This document shows positions 42,257-50,769 of a DNA stretch of 64,000 nucleotides, piece by piece; positions within the stretch are counted from its first letter, which is position 1, and each line of letters begins with the position of its first letter. The notes under the pieces were generated by a model that saw only the letters and a list, made by a program, of their open reading frames with translations, searched no databases and was not told the origin of the DNA. Source of the DNA: a virus; IMG/VR virus record IMGVR_UViG_3300020195_000020, positions 1-64,000 of that record; one strand, 5' to 3'. The position numbers and the translations under genes are program-made.

Positions 42257-42955
42257 ATGAAACGTCGTATTGCTGAGTGCGTGTTGGGCGTCGCCTGCAT
42301 CTTCGCCCTGGCCTTTACACCTGGCCCCGAGCCAGCGCCGCGGGGGCCATCGCGGCCAGGCCTGCTCAATAGTGGCCTGCTGCACTACGAAGCGGGAACC
42401 GACGGCATGCTGACGTCGTACGTGGGCCCGCCGCGCGGCGTCAACGGTGAACCGCACGAGGCCGACGACGTCGAGGACCTGTTTCGAGAGAGCGGGCCTG
42501 GCGTCGACGACCCGTTTCGCGAGGCCGAAGAGTTGCCCAAACCGGAGCCCGACGCGCCGCAATTCGAACCGAACCTCGTCGCACGTCCGATCGCGCTGAA
42601 ATCGATCGGCGACCTAGTTCAAGTCGGCGACGTGTTGTATCAGATCACGACCGAGCCGGCAGTGCCCAACCCGCACCGCGGCATGTTCCTGTCCCCGGTT
42701 GACAGCCTGCCGCCAGCTCCGCCTGAGCCGCCGGTTGGGATGTCGCCCATTGCCGGTCCCGAGGAACCCAAGCACTGGTTCACGATTGAAGTCCTGCCAA
42801 CGCTTCGCGAGGGCCATAGGGACTGGCCGCCAATGGTACTGGTGCTCGACCAGGTGACCGGCACGATCGACCAGTTTCACTCCCTGCCGGAGGGCAAGAT
42901 CTTGTGGAAAGGTCGATCCAAGCCGATCTACATACCGCCGAAGGGGAAGCGATGA
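42257..42955 (+). CDS. Exported Pro-rich protein
   Basis: A 232-residue protein with a Sec-type signal (MKRRIAECVLGVACIFALAF, cleavage probably near residue 20-22). The mature part is acidic and proline-rich (PKPEPDAPQFEP, PPAPPEPPVGM). Not recognised. It overlaps the next gene by ATGA. Confidence 0.6.
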   Translation: MKRRIAECVLGVACIFALAFTPGPEPAPRGPSRPGLLNSGLLHYEAGTDGMLTSYVGPPRGVNGEPHEADDVEDLFRESGPGVDDPFREAEELPKPEPDAPQFEPNLVARPIALKSIGDLVQVGDVLYQITTEPAVPNPHRGMFLSPVDSLPPAPPEPPVGMSPIAGPEEPKHWFTIEVLPTLREGHRDWPPMVLVLDQVTGTIDQFHSLPEGKILWKGRSKPIYIPPKGKR

Positions 42956-43239
42956 GCCCAATGACACCCGAAGACTTTGCCAAGGATCTGGACGTCGCCG
43001 GCCACCTTCGCAAAATCGCCCAATTGAACGACCAGATCAAGGCGGTCGAGGACAACCTCTCGATCCACGTCGTGCTAGTTCGGCCCGGCAGCCTGCCAAA
43101 CATCAATGTGAATGTGTCTCCCGAGCATCGCGACGCGATTTTGCAAATGCTCCGGGAAACGCTGGCGCCAGAGCTCAAGACCCAAAAGGAAGCGTTGGAC
43201 ACGGCCCTGGACTCACTTACCACCACGGAACAGAAATGA
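42952..43239 (+). CDS. Small helical hypothetical protein
   Basis: A 95-residue protein with two helices around a short beta hairpin (IHVVLVRPGSLPNINVNVSP). Coupled by overlaps to both neighbours. Not recognised. Confidence 0.6.
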   Translation: MSPMTPEDFAKDLDVAGHLRKIAQLNDQIKAVEDNLSIHVVLVRPGSLPNINVNVSPEHRDAILQMLRETLAPELKTQKEALDTALDSLTTTEQK

Positions 43240-43814
43240 ACTCTCTCCCCATCGTTGAAAACTGCGACGGCTGCGGCGCCTGCTGCATGGCGATGCGCAC
43301 GCCGCCGTTTCTCATCTTCTGGCCCCACGGTGAAGATCAGCCGCTGGCGCCCGACGGCCAGCGCGGCAGCGATCCGGTCGACTACGCGTTTCTGATGGGT
43401 GCGCCCGAGGAAGCCCGCCGGATCATGCGTGAGCGGCTGCTGACGCCGCATGACAGCGTGCCCGACGAGGCCCCTTGCTCGTGGCTGGACCTGGAAACCA
43501 AGCGCTGCCGGTTCCACGAGCATCGGCCGGAGCTCTGCCGGGATTTTCCCGTGGGCGGCGATGGCTGCCTGCGCAATCGCATCTTTCAGGGCGTGGCCGG
43601 ACCGCTGGAGCCCGCCGCGCTGGCGGACATGGTGCGAAAGGAAGCGTATTGGGAGAAGAAACGAGTTCGCCAGGTGCCCAAAAAGGAGCGGCTGGCGAGC
43701 CGGTCGCGCACCGCACGCGCGATGCGAATGCTGGAGCGCGAAGAGATCAACCGAATGGTCGGCAACCCCATGCCGGCAGACCCGAGACCGCGGCCGGACG
43801 ATCCGGCCAGTTAG
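43236..43814 (+). CDS. YkgJ-family cysteine-cluster protein
   Basis: A 192-residue protein of the YkgJ type (PF03692). The cysteine cluster CDGCGACC near residues 10-17, PCSWLD then RCRFHEHRPELCRDFP (about 80-108) match the family, which is thought to bind zinc or an iron-sulphur cluster. The basic C-terminal half is an extension. Function in the phage is unknown. Start coupled to the upstream stop. Confidence 0.82.
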   Translation: MNSLPIVENCDGCGACCMAMRTPPFLIFWPHGEDQPLAPDGQRGSDPVDYAFLMGAPEEARRIMRERLLTPHDSVPDEAPCSWLDLETKRCRFHEHRPELCRDFPVGGDGCLRNRIFQGVAGPLEPAALADMVRKEAYWEKKRVRQVPKKERLASRSRTARAMRMLEREEINRMVGNPMPADPRPRPDDPAS

Positions 43815-43822
43815 CACCGTTC

Positions 43823-43914
43823 GCGGTGGCCGGCCTTACCCGGCGCCGGACGTTCCGATCGCGGGGGAGTTTGCCCCTCGACCTGCGAAGCCGGGCGGCC
43901 GCCGCGTCATTTTT
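43823..43914 (+). terminator. Terminator-like structure before the cytosine methyltransferase
   Basis: GCGGTGGCC (43823-43831) pairs with GGCCGCCGC (43897-43905) with one wobble; an inner GGGG/CCCC stem is possible; TTTTT occurs at 43910-43914. The next ATG is 21 bases downstream. The wide loop makes this weaker than the other cases. Confidence 0.4.
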
Positions 43915-43934
43915 CACTCTGACCGAAAGACAGC

Positions 43935-45626
43935 ATGATCAAACTCGACCCTAAGTTTCGCTTTGCCGACCTGTTTTGCGGTGCCGGCGGTTTCACCAGC
44001 GGCGCCGAGGCCTCGGGCGTGGCCCGCGGCGTGCTGGCCATCAATCACTGGCGGCCGGCCGTCTCGACCCACCTGCAAAACCATCCCCACGTGCGGCACG
44101 TCTGTGCGTCGATCGATCACGTCGACCCGCGGGACTTCGAGAAGGATGGGATCAACCTGCTCTTGGCGTCGCCGGAGTGCGTGTTTCACAGTGTGGCCCG
44201 CGGCGGCCGGCCAGTGGATGACCAGCGCCGCGCTACCGCCTGGTGCGTGCCGCGATGGCTGGAGGCGATCAAACCCAAGTGGGCGATCATCGAGAACGTC
44301 CGAGAGTTCGTCGATTGGGGGCCGCTGGGATGCGACGACCGCCCGCTCAAGAGCAAGAAGGGGCTGATCTTCCAAGCCTGGGTGCAGGCGATCCGGGCGC
44401 TGGGCTATCACGTCGAATGGAAACTCTTGAACGCGGCCGACTATGGCGAGGCAACCAAGCGGATTCGCCTGTTCGTCGTTTGCCGCCGCGGCCGCTCGAC
44501 CAAGCCAATCCCCTGGCCAACACCCACGCACGCCAAAGAGAACTGGACGCCGGCCTGGAAGATCATCGACTGGTCCAAGCCCTGCCCAAGCATCTTCGGC
44601 CGCAAGCGGCCGCTGGCCGAAAAGACGCTGCGACGCATCGAGCAAGGACTGCGGAAATTCTGCCGGCCGGAGATCGTCGAACCCTTCCTGGTGAAGATGC
44701 GCGGCACCAACAACGCCGCCAGCGTGCACGACCCGGCGCCGACAGTCACCGCCGGCGGGAATCACCTGGGCGTGGCCATGCCATTTCAACTCAAGGCCGC
44801 TGGCCGCTGCCCGGGCCTGACAAAACCGATCACAGACCCTCTGCCATCAGTTTTGGGGCGAGAGAACCACGCGATCGTCGTGCCTTTCCTTACGCAGTTT
44901 CACAATGGCCCAGACGGCGACCAGCGAAACTATCCGGTCGACCAGCCGGTCCCGACGCTCGATACGCAGAATCGCTATGGCGTGGTGGCGCCGTTCATCG
45001 TGCCCAACTTCGGCGAGCGAGACGGCCAGGCCCCGCGGACCCACGACGTCAACGATCCGCTGCCGACGGCCACCAGCCACGGCGCCGGCGGTCTGGTGTT
45101 CCCGTTCATGGTCGATACGAATTGGGGTGAAAACCGCGACGGTCGGAACCGTGTGCACGATCTCAATTCGCCTTTACCAACTGTGACAACGCAACACGGT
45201 CAGGCCGTTGTCGCGCCCTTTCTGCTGCCGCGCCAGGGCCACTACGACTGTCAAAAGGACAAGCCGGCCAAGGGCGTCGACGAACCGCTGGGAACGATCC
45301 TGGCAAATCACTCGCCGGCCCACCTGGTGCTGCCATTCCTGACCTCTTACTACGGCACCGGGCACGCGATGCCGGTGACCGAGCCGATCACGTCGCTGAC
45401 CACCAAGCACCGCCACGGCCTGGCCCTGGTGGAAACCATGCGGGAGTTGGGAATCGTCGACATCGGTTTCCGGATGCTCGACGTCGACGAGCTCGCCGCC
45501 GCCCAGGGCTTTGCCAGCGACTATTTCCTGCATGGCACCAAGGCCGAGCAGGTCAAGCAAATCGGCAACGCGGTCTGCCCGGGAGTGGCCCGGGCGCTGG
45601 TCGAAGCCATCGGGAGGGCCGCATGA
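43935..45626 (+). CDS. DNA cytosine-5 methyltransferase with repeated target-recognition region
   Basis: A 563-residue C5 methyltransferase. Motif I (FADLFCGAGGF) and the motif IV cysteine in the phage-type SPEC variant are near residues 10-80; ENVREF is motif VI and GEATKRIRLFV is motif VIII. Between residues about 260 and 505 there are seven copies of a short repeat with the pattern PLPTVT..HG..VV.PF, occupying the target-recognition region. Motifs IX-X are at the end (GNAVCPGVARAL). Orphan enzyme, likely anti-restriction. It overlaps the next gene by ATGA. Confidence 0.9.
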   Translation: MIKLDPKFRFADLFCGAGGFTSGAEASGVARGVLAINHWRPAVSTHLQNHPHVRHVCASIDHVDPRDFEKDGINLLLASPECVFHSVARGGRPVDDQRRATAWCVPRWLEAIKPKWAIIENVREFVDWGPLGCDDRPLKSKKGLIFQAWVQAIRALGYHVEWKLLNAADYGEATKRIRLFVVCRRGRSTKPIPWPTPTHAKENWTPAWKIIDWSKPCPSIFGRKRPLAEKTLRRIEQGLRKFCRPEIVEPFLVKMRGTNNAASVHDPAPTVTAGGNHLGVAMPFQLKAAGRCPGLTKPITDPLPSVLGRENHAIVVPFLTQFHNGPDGDQRNYPVDQPVPTLDTQNRYGVVAPFIVPNFGERDGQAPRTHDVNDPLPTATSHGAGGLVFPFMVDTNWGENRDGRNRVHDLNSPLPTVTTQHGQAVVAPFLLPRQGHYDCQKDKPAKGVDEPLGTILANHSPAHLVLPFLTSYYGTGHAMPVTEPITSLTTKHRHGLALVETMRELGIVDIGFRMLDVDELAAAQGFASDYFLHGTKAEQVKQIGNAVCPGVARALVEAIGRAA

Positions 45627-45982
45627 TCACCGACGCCCAGGCTCTGACGGCGCCCGCCGGCGATGAATTCGACCGCTGGCTGCACGCCCGAGTGTTCAAC
45701 CTGAACCCCAAGAAATGGCCCTGGCCCTACTCCAAGGAGGTGCAGGACGCGTTGGAGTTTATCGGCGGCGAGCTCCGTCGCCAGGGCTGGCTAATCCTGT
45801 TGCGTGAGCCGTTCGAGGGGTTTTGGGAATGCCAGTTTTCTAACCACACGCGGCACTTGCACGCGACCGGTCACGGCGACACGCCGGCCCTGGCGATCTG
45901 CCACACCGCGGCCCTGGTGGTCGTGTTGCACAACAACCAACCCCAAACCGCACACGCCACCGCAGGAGCAACGAGCCCATGA
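45623..45982 (+). CDS. Small hypothetical phage protein
   Basis: A 119-residue protein, Trp-rich at residues 19-40 (the KKWPWPYSKEVQ segment) with a beta/alpha core (GWLILLREPFEGFWEC). Not recognised. Both ends overlap neighbours by four bases. Confidence 0.6.
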   Translation: MITDAQALTAPAGDEFDRWLHARVFNLNPKKWPWPYSKEVQDALEFIGGELRRQGWLILLREPFEGFWECQFSNHTRHLHATGHGDTPALAICHTAALVVVLHNNQPQTAHATAGATSP

Positions 45983-46347
45983 TGGACCCCAACAGCTACT
46001 TCTGCCGTGGCGGCCTGCCAATAGTGTCGGACCAAATCTATTGGTCGCACCTGAGCGTGCCGATCCTGAATTGCCTGATCGGCCAGCCGTGGGACGAAGT
46101 GGCACTGGCGCTGGTCGTGGCCCACAAGCCGACCCGGCTACGCGTGACCACTGGTGAGGTTTTCACCGATTCCTGGTCCGGCCGCGTGACGGTCTACGTC
46201 GATCGCCAGCCGAAGCTGATCGGCGTGCCGGCGACCATCGAGTGGATCGAGCAGGAGGTGACCCTACCGATGCCGCGGGACCTGAAAAACGGTCACGAGC
46301 TGATGATTTACCTGGAAGACCGCGGCGTGAAAATCAGTCAACCCTAG
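45979..46347 (+). CDS. Hypothetical beta-rich protein
   Basis: A 122-residue protein with alternating strands (TRLRVTTGEVFTDSW, VTVYVDRQPKLIGV). Not recognised. It starts inside the previous stop (ATGA) and precedes the replication initiator gene by 12 bases. Confidence 0.6.
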   Translation: MMDPNSYFCRGGLPIVSDQIYWSHLSVPILNCLIGQPWDEVALALVVAHKPTRLRVTTGEVFTDSWSGRVTVYVDRQPKLIGVPATIEWIEQEVTLPMPRDLKNGHELMIYLEDRGVKISQP

Positions 46348-46359
46348 CAGGAAGCTCCC

Positions 46360-47346
46360 ATGAGTGAGGCGTTTATCAAGGCGGATAAGAAGCTCCCGGC
46401 CAGCGTCAAGGTGGCGCTGCTGTCGACGCTCACCGGCATCGATCGCGACGGCGTGCTCGGCCGGCTGTGGCGGTTCTGGAGTTGGGTGGATGATCACATC
46501 AAGCGTGACGGCGCGTTACGCCTGAGCGCCGAACAATTGTCCCAGACCGTTATGGTCGAGTTATGCCTGCTCGATGCCATGTCGGACCAGCGAGTCGACT
46601 GGTTGCGGGTCGCCGCCGATGGCAGCACGATCATCCCGCGGACTGATAAATGGTTCCTTGGCGGCCAGAGGCATCGGAGCAAAAGTGCCCAGCGTCAAAA
46701 GGCTTATCGCGATCGTCGTGCCAAGGTCAAGACGACTCGAGCGGCCGAGCCGGAGGCATCGCCAAGCTCCAACGGCGACGCGCAACGCGTTACGTCACGC
46801 GTTACGTCACGCGTTGCGCAACGCGCTGCGTTACGTAACGGCACAGAGGAGAGGAGAGAAGAGAAGAGAAGAGAAGAGGGGACTACGTCGACGTCAGACC
46901 CTGACCTGGCCTCTGACGTTGCCCCTGACACTGCCGCCGAGAGACGCAAGGGAGCCAAGACCCGCAAAGCCCACCAGGTGGCGACCGACGCCGTGCGGGC
47001 GCTGGCCATCCGGGTCGACGACAAGCTGCGGGTGCCCAAGCCGATCTGCGACGAGGACCGCAGCGTCGTGCTCAAGACGGCGTGGCTGGTCGAGGTCGGC
47101 CTGATCAGCGAACACGAGTTGTGGGCCTCGATCGAGTCGGTCACCAAGAAGTTCGACAGCCCTGGGCGGCGCGGCCCGCGCCAGGGAAAACGCATGGGCT
47201 ACTGGCATGCCACGCTCACGGGAATGCTCGGCGAGCGTGAGACTCCGGCCAGCTTCAACGCGATGCTGAAAACCGTGACGCTGCCCGTCGATCTGTTCAA
47301 GCCGACCCAACCCCACGCGGCCAAACCGGTCGCCGCCGCCTGCTGA
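46360..47346 (+). CDS. Replication initiator (DnaD/DnaT- or O-like) containing the origin
   Basis: A 328-residue protein. The N-terminal domain (about 1-100, LLSTLTGIDRDGVLGRLWRF, then WVDDHI) is a winged-helix fold common in phage replication proteins. A basic hinge (105-175) is followed by a C-terminal helical domain (200-300) that probably recruits the host helicase loader. The hinge is encoded by direct repeats and a purine tract (46785-46881), as lambda O carries its origin inside the O gene. Initiator function is inferred from this and from the fold pattern. Confidence 0.75.
   Translation: MSEAFIKADKKLPASVKVALLSTLTGIDRDGVLGRLWRFWSWVDDHIKRDGALRLSAEQLSQTVMVELCLLDAMSDQRVDWLRVAADGSTIIPRTDKWFLGGQRHRSKSAQRQKAYRDRRAKVKTTRAAEPEASPSSNGDAQRVTSRVTSRVAQRAALRNGTEERREEKRREEGTTSTSDPDLASDVAPDTAAERRKGAKTRKAHQVATDAVRALAIRVDDKLRVPKPICDEDRSVVLKTAWLVEVGLISEHELWASIESVTKKFDSPGRRGPRQGKRMGYWHATLTGMLGERETPASFNAMLKTVTLPVDLFKPTQPHAAKPVAAAC
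46785..46881 (+). other. Putative phage replication origin (iterons plus purine tract)
   Basis: Two perfect 12-base direct repeats ACGCGTTACGTC (46785-46796 and 46797-46808), a variant third unit from 46809, a 16-base palindrome (46810-46825), a fourth GCGTTACGT (46828-46836) inside a GTTACGTAAC palindrome, then 37 consecutive purines (46845-46881). Located in the middle of the initiator gene. Iterons next to an easily unwound or triplex-forming tract are the standard form of phage origins. Confidence 0.7.
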
Positions 47347-47387
47347 GAAGAAGCACCGCCAAGCGCTTGGAACGAAGGAGATTCACC

Positions 47388-48122
47388 GTGGCCGATGTGC
47401 TGAAAGTTTTATACCCCGACCCGAACCGGGACTTGAACGCCGTGATCAATCAGCACCTGCAATGGCTGCGCGAGGCGATCCAGGGGATGGGTCTGAAAGT
47501 GGGCGATGTCGAGTTTATCACGACGCAACTGAAACCGGACCAGTGGCGTGTCCGAGTGAGCATCAACGGCTCGTGGTGGGTTGTAATCGAGGATACCCGC
47601 GACAAAGTGCTGGAGAGCTGCCGGAACCTGCATCGTGACGTAGCCAATGGGGTTCGCCACTCTGCGGCCAAGGACCGTGATAGCAACGATCCGATGCTCG
47701 CTCAGGCGCAATCGCGCGCCGCCGAGACAGCACCGCCGGCGAATACGCTGGCCAGTGATGAGTTTGCGGCCTACTGGAAACGGCTGATCACTCTCGGCAT
47801 ACCAGCGACGGGCGAGCCGGGCAGCAAGAAGGCCGAAGACATCCGGGAGTGGTTGGCCGCCATGATCTCCGAGCGTGACCATCTGGTCATGGCCACGCAG
47901 TCTCGCACGCTGCTCATGCACGCGACCATGTGCATCGATTGCGGTGAATTGTTCGAGCTCGAGACCAAGGCCAAGGATGGCGACAAGCTCCGCGAGGAGA
48001 TTGCCAGACTGCGGTCCGCGATCGAGAGGCACGACGCCCGGCGTAAGAACGGCCAAGGCGTTGAGTATCCCTGGGACCACGAGCTTTACACGGAGTTGCG
48101 GCCGACGGTAGCGGCCAAATGA
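47388..48122 (+). CDS. Hypothetical protein downstream of the initiator
   Basis: A 244-residue protein started from the GTG at 47388, 7 bases after AAGGAG; a TTG at 47367 would add seven residues. The N-terminal domain resembles a small alpha/beta fold (VGDVEFITTQLKPDQWRVRV), and a CIDCGELFE pair with a coiled coil is near the C-terminus. Its position suggests replication or helicase loading, but no family was recognised. Confidence 0.6.
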   Translation: MADVLKVLYPDPNRDLNAVINQHLQWLREAIQGMGLKVGDVEFITTQLKPDQWRVRVSINGSWWVVIEDTRDKVLESCRNLHRDVANGVRHSAAKDRDSNDPMLAQAQSRAAETAPPANTLASDEFAAYWKRLITLGIPATGEPGSKKAEDIREWLAAMISERDHLVMATQSRTLLMHATMCIDCGELFELETKAKDGDKLREEIARLRSAIERHDARRKNGQGVEYPWDHELYTELRPTVAAK

Positions 48123-48295
48123 TCTCGCGGGAGTTTGAATCACGTCGGTGCCCTTATTGCTCTGGTCGGTGCCAGGTGGCCGAAGTGCGCTGCCCGGACT
48201 GTTTGGGCACCGGCGTGGTTTGCAACCTCTGCGGAGAGCCCCGAGTCAACTGCGAGTGTGCCGTTTACGAACCAATCAGGAGGGATTACACGTGA
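48119..48295 (+). CDS. 58-residue Cys-rich zinc-finger protein
   Basis: Short protein starting in the previous stop (ATGA). It carries CPYCSGRC, RCPDCLGTGVV and CNLCGEPRVNCEC, ten cysteines in a pattern like the DnaJ zinc-finger (CxxCxGxG-type) repeats. It ends four bases into the next gene (GTGA). Probably a small zinc protein. Confidence 0.65.
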   Translation: MISREFESRRCPYCSGRCQVAEVRCPDCLGTGVVCNLCGEPRVNCECAVYEPIRRDYT

Positions 48296-48492
48296 TAGCC
48301 AAGATTGAAGCCTTTGAAGCTGGCGGCGCGTGGCTGTGGCAGGTGCGGGCGATGGACAAAGACAGCGAGGCGACCATGTCCGTCGCCGCAAACTCCGCCC
48401 GCGACTATCCCACCGAGGAGGAGGCTCTGGCCGTCGCGCAGGACGTGGCAAAGAAACTGGGGCTGCAGCTTCCCGAGTCAAAGGAAGCCTGA
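48292..48492 (+). CDS. Small hypothetical protein
   Basis: A 66-residue protein started from a GTG, with AGGAGG at 48279-48284. Alpha/beta sequence with an acidic C-terminal helix (PTEEEALAVAQDVAKKLG). Not recognised. Confidence 0.6.
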   Translation: MIAKIEAFEAGGAWLWQVRAMDKDSEATMSVAANSARDYPTEEEALAVAQDVAKKLGLQLPESKEA

Positions 48493-48494
48493 CC

Positions 48495-48899
48495 ATGCCC
48501 AAGGAATACCCCAACTGGCCCGGCAAAATCTTCGCCAAGGTCGCTATCCCGCGCGTCGGGATGCCGGCGTCGATGTACCTGAGCGAGTTCGGAACGCTCG
48601 TCTGGCACGCGTTCGGGACTATGCCCTACCTGGTCGGATCGGCGCTGCGAACGCGCCAATGGAAAGACGTCGACGTGCGGTTGATCCTGGACGACGAGGT
48701 CTATGCGGCAATGGGATTCGGCGAGCCAGGGTATGGCCAGCACAACGGCAAGTGGGTCTCGCTGTGCATGGCCTACTCGGCACTGGGTCGGCACATGACT
48801 GGGCTGCCAATCGACTTTCAGATTGATCAACAGACCTTTGCAAACAATGCCCACGACGGCCCGCGCAGCGCGCTGGGCAGGCTTTTCACGCAAGCATAA
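48495..48899 (+). CDS. Conserved-looking phage hypothetical protein
   Basis: A 134-residue protein with a central VDVRLILDDEVYAAMGFG and a C-terminal GRHMTGLPIDFQIDQQTFAN motif that I associate with a widespread but uncharacterised phage family found near replication genes. Start 2 bases after the previous stop. Confidence 0.65.
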   Translation: MPKEYPNWPGKIFAKVAIPRVGMPASMYLSEFGTLVWHAFGTMPYLVGSALRTRQWKDVDVRLILDDEVYAAMGFGEPGYGQHNGKWVSLCMAYSALGRHMTGLPIDFQIDQQTFANNAHDGPRSALGRLFTQA

Positions 48900-48908
48900 G
48901 GAGGTCCC

Positions 48909-49028
48909 ATGTTCTGGCGCCTGATCGCCGAGTTCGACACGAGCAAGATCGATAGTTGGCCGTCGGCCGTGGTCACGTGCGTACTGATCATCGCCGTGGC
49001 GTACATCGTTGGCAAACTGTTTGGGTAA
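48909..49028 (+). CDS. 39-residue membrane peptide
   Basis: Tiny protein with a perfect AAGGAGGT ribosome binding site. Residues 18-37 (SAVVTCVLIIAVAYIVGKLF) form one membrane helix. It could be a holin-like or regulatory membrane peptide; no family can be assigned. Confidence 0.6.
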   Translation: MFWRLIAEFDTSKIDSWPSAVVTCVLIIAVAYIVGKLFG

Positions 49029-49061
49029 TTAACCACTCTCACCCTGATCGGAGTCCTAGCC

Positions 49062-49349
49062 ATGCCCGACAACAAATCGAAGAAGAAGATCGACGGCAAG
49101 TTGATCTCACTCAAGGAGCGGCACGAGGTCAGCTATTGGACGCAGGCCCTCGGCGTCAACCGGAGCCAGCTCGAGGCCGCGGTCAAGAAGGTCGGCCATC
49201 GCGCGGTGGACGTGCGGCGGTGGTTGGCGCTGCCCCGCATGAAAGCGGATCTCAAGGAGATTCGGGCGTCGCTGCGGGAGAATCAATCGCACGCGGCGAT
49301 GCAGTCGGCGGCCGCGGCGATCAAGTTCTTGGACGCGTGCGGAAAGTAG
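49062..49349 (+). CDS. DUF3606-like protein
   Basis: A 95-residue protein whose first 55 residues match the DUF3606 pattern (KIDGKLISLKERHEVSYWTQ, then LGVNRSQLEAAVKKVG). The C-terminal 35 residues are an added helix. Function unknown; small DUF3606 proteins are usually stand-alone. Confidence 0.72.
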   Translation: MPDNKSKKKIDGKLISLKERHEVSYWTQALGVNRSQLEAAVKKVGHRAVDVRRWLALPRMKADLKEIRASLRENQSHAAMQSAAAAIKFLDACGK

Positions 49350-49351
49350 CG

Positions 49352-49555
49352 ATGCAGTTTGAACCGATCCGCTGCGAGCTGTGTGGCGACGTGCTGCTGA
49401 TCGGCACGATGGGCCTGGTCTGCGGTCGCGGGCATGGGCCCATCGTTTACTACGGCTACAAGGAAATGCTCAAACACTGCCCCGAGCTGAGAATCGAGCA
49501 CGAGTTGAGCACCCGCCAGCGGGCGGACCGGCTGAAAGGGATCTTGGGAGAATAG
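49352..49555 (+). CDS. Small zinc-ribbon protein
   Basis: A 67-residue protein with CELCGDV and a second LVCGRGHGP, four Cys/His ligands in zinc-ribbon spacing, and a basic helix at the end. Starts 2 bases after the previous stop. Confidence 0.6.
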   Translation: MQFEPIRCELCGDVLLIGTMGLVCGRGHGPIVYYGYKEMLKHCPELRIEHELSTRQRADRLKGILGE

Positions 49556-49580
49556 TTATCCACTCCCGAGCGAAGGCGTC

Positions 49581-49796
49581 ATGAGCGATACCCCAAAACT
49601 AGCGGATGAGTGCAAGAAGCTGCTGGACAACGGACATTGCATCGTGCTCTACGCCAACGCGTTGGGGAGCTATACGGCTGCGACCTTGACGCAGGATCAG
49701 GTTGACGAGTTGGACACCGGCGAGTTGACCGATGACTTTGAACCGTCGCAGGCGCTCTACCGACTGACCGAGAAGGTATTCGGGAATATCGTTTAG
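49581..49796 (+). CDS. Small hypothetical protein
   Basis: A 71-residue acidic alpha/beta protein (HCIVLYANALGSYTAATL followed by an acidic helix). Not recognised; GAAGG lies before the ATG. Confidence 0.55.
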   Translation: MSDTPKLADECKKLLDNGHCIVLYANALGSYTAATLTQDQVDELDTGELTDDFEPSQALYRLTEKVFGNIV

Positions 49797-49822
49797 CCCC
49801 GCCACCCTACGGAGCGAAAGCC

Positions 49823-50020
49823 ATGAGCGGAGACCGAGACTTTAACGCAGGTGTATTCTTCGCCGCGCAGTTTATTGCCCTCGATCACGACGAGCCGACT
49901 TTGGCGGCTGAGATTCTGAGGCAGGCCGGCTTCGACAGGGAGATGGCTATCTGCGAAGCGGCGCGGTCTGGATACGAGTACGAGCGGACCAAAGAGTTCC
50001 TTGACGAAGAGTTCAAATAA
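49823..50020 (+). CDS. Small hypothetical protein
   Basis: A 65-residue acidic helical protein (FFAAQFIALDHDEPTLAAEI). Not recognised. A GGAG-type site and the GC-rich third codon positions support coding. Confidence 0.55.
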   Translation: MSGDRDFNAGVFFAAQFIALDHDEPTLAAEILRQAGFDREMAICEAARSGYEYERTKEFLDEEFK

Positions 50021-50066
50021 CCGACCCCCGCCGCCCCAGCGGGCGAGCAGACTGAGGGAGAGCGAA

Positions 50067-50300
50067 ATGGCGAAGAAACCGAAAACCATTTGGCTGGTCT
50101 GGGATTATCAGGAATACGAGCCATCGACATTACTCGCCACGTCGGCGTCAGAGCGGAACGCTCGGCGATGGGTGTTTAGGTACATCCGCGATAATGTCGC
50201 AACGGCGACCGAGGACCTCAGGAACTACTGGAACTTCACTTGGTACGACGGCTTCCCGTCATCACTGTCGATCAAGATTGTGGAAAGCGATTTGGTTTAG
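50067..50300 (+). CDS. Small hypothetical protein
   Basis: A 77-residue Trp/Tyr-rich protein (TIWLVWDYQEYEPSTLL, then NYWNFTWYDGFP). GAGGGAG precedes the ATG. Not recognised. Confidence 0.55.
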   Translation: MAKKPKTIWLVWDYQEYEPSTLLATSASERNARRWVFRYIRDNVATATEDLRNYWNFTWYDGFPSSLSIKIVESDLV

Positions 50301-50342
50301 CCCCCCTGCGTCCCGCCCCTAACCTGGAGGAAAGAACACGCG

Positions 50343-50699
50343 ATGGCAGAGAATCAAAGCGTTTATGCCGGTGTCTCTTTAGATCACGAGGTGTTCGCAC
50401 TTAGGGACCACGAGTCAATCCAACTCTGGAACGAGCGACCGGGTAGTGGGCGATACATCGCCGTCATGGCCCGCAGTATCGAGATGCCCGATGGACCTCG
50501 ATCCAAGCTGCGAGTGTGCGACGGTGCGCCCGTTGAGCAGGCCGCGATTCTGGCGGCGGAGTTCAGCCACGAAAACGAATGTTGGCACTGGCTGCAAATC
50601 TCGCCGCCCAGTAAGGAACGGATTGGCGACATGCTGTTCAGCAATGCCGCTGACCTGGATCGGTGGTACTACCTTAGCGTGACTGATTTGAAGTCCTGA
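50343..50699 (+). CDS. Hypothetical protein
   Basis: A 118-residue protein, TGGAGG ribosome binding site upstream. Mixed alpha/beta with a WHWLQISPPSKERIGDM segment near the end. Not recognised. Confidence 0.55.
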   Translation: MAENQSVYAGVSLDHEVFALRDHESIQLWNERPGSGRYIAVMARSIEMPDGPRSKLRVCDGAPVEQAAILAAEFSHENECWHWLQISPPSKERIGDMLFSNAADLDRWYYLSVTDLKS

Positions 50700-50769
50700 C
50701 CCGCCGTCGCGCAGGATCGAGCGAGGAGTGAGGGAAACTGGAAAACTTAACCACCTTCAGGAGATACCG

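Noticed and set aside
46785-46836. Direct repeats that could be a CRISPR array
   Set aside because: The 12-mers are contiguous, without spacers, and lie inside an open reading frame; they fit replication iterons better.
47388-48122. Longer start at TTG 47367
   Set aside because: The GTG at 47388 has AAGGAG at proper distance; the TTG has no such site.
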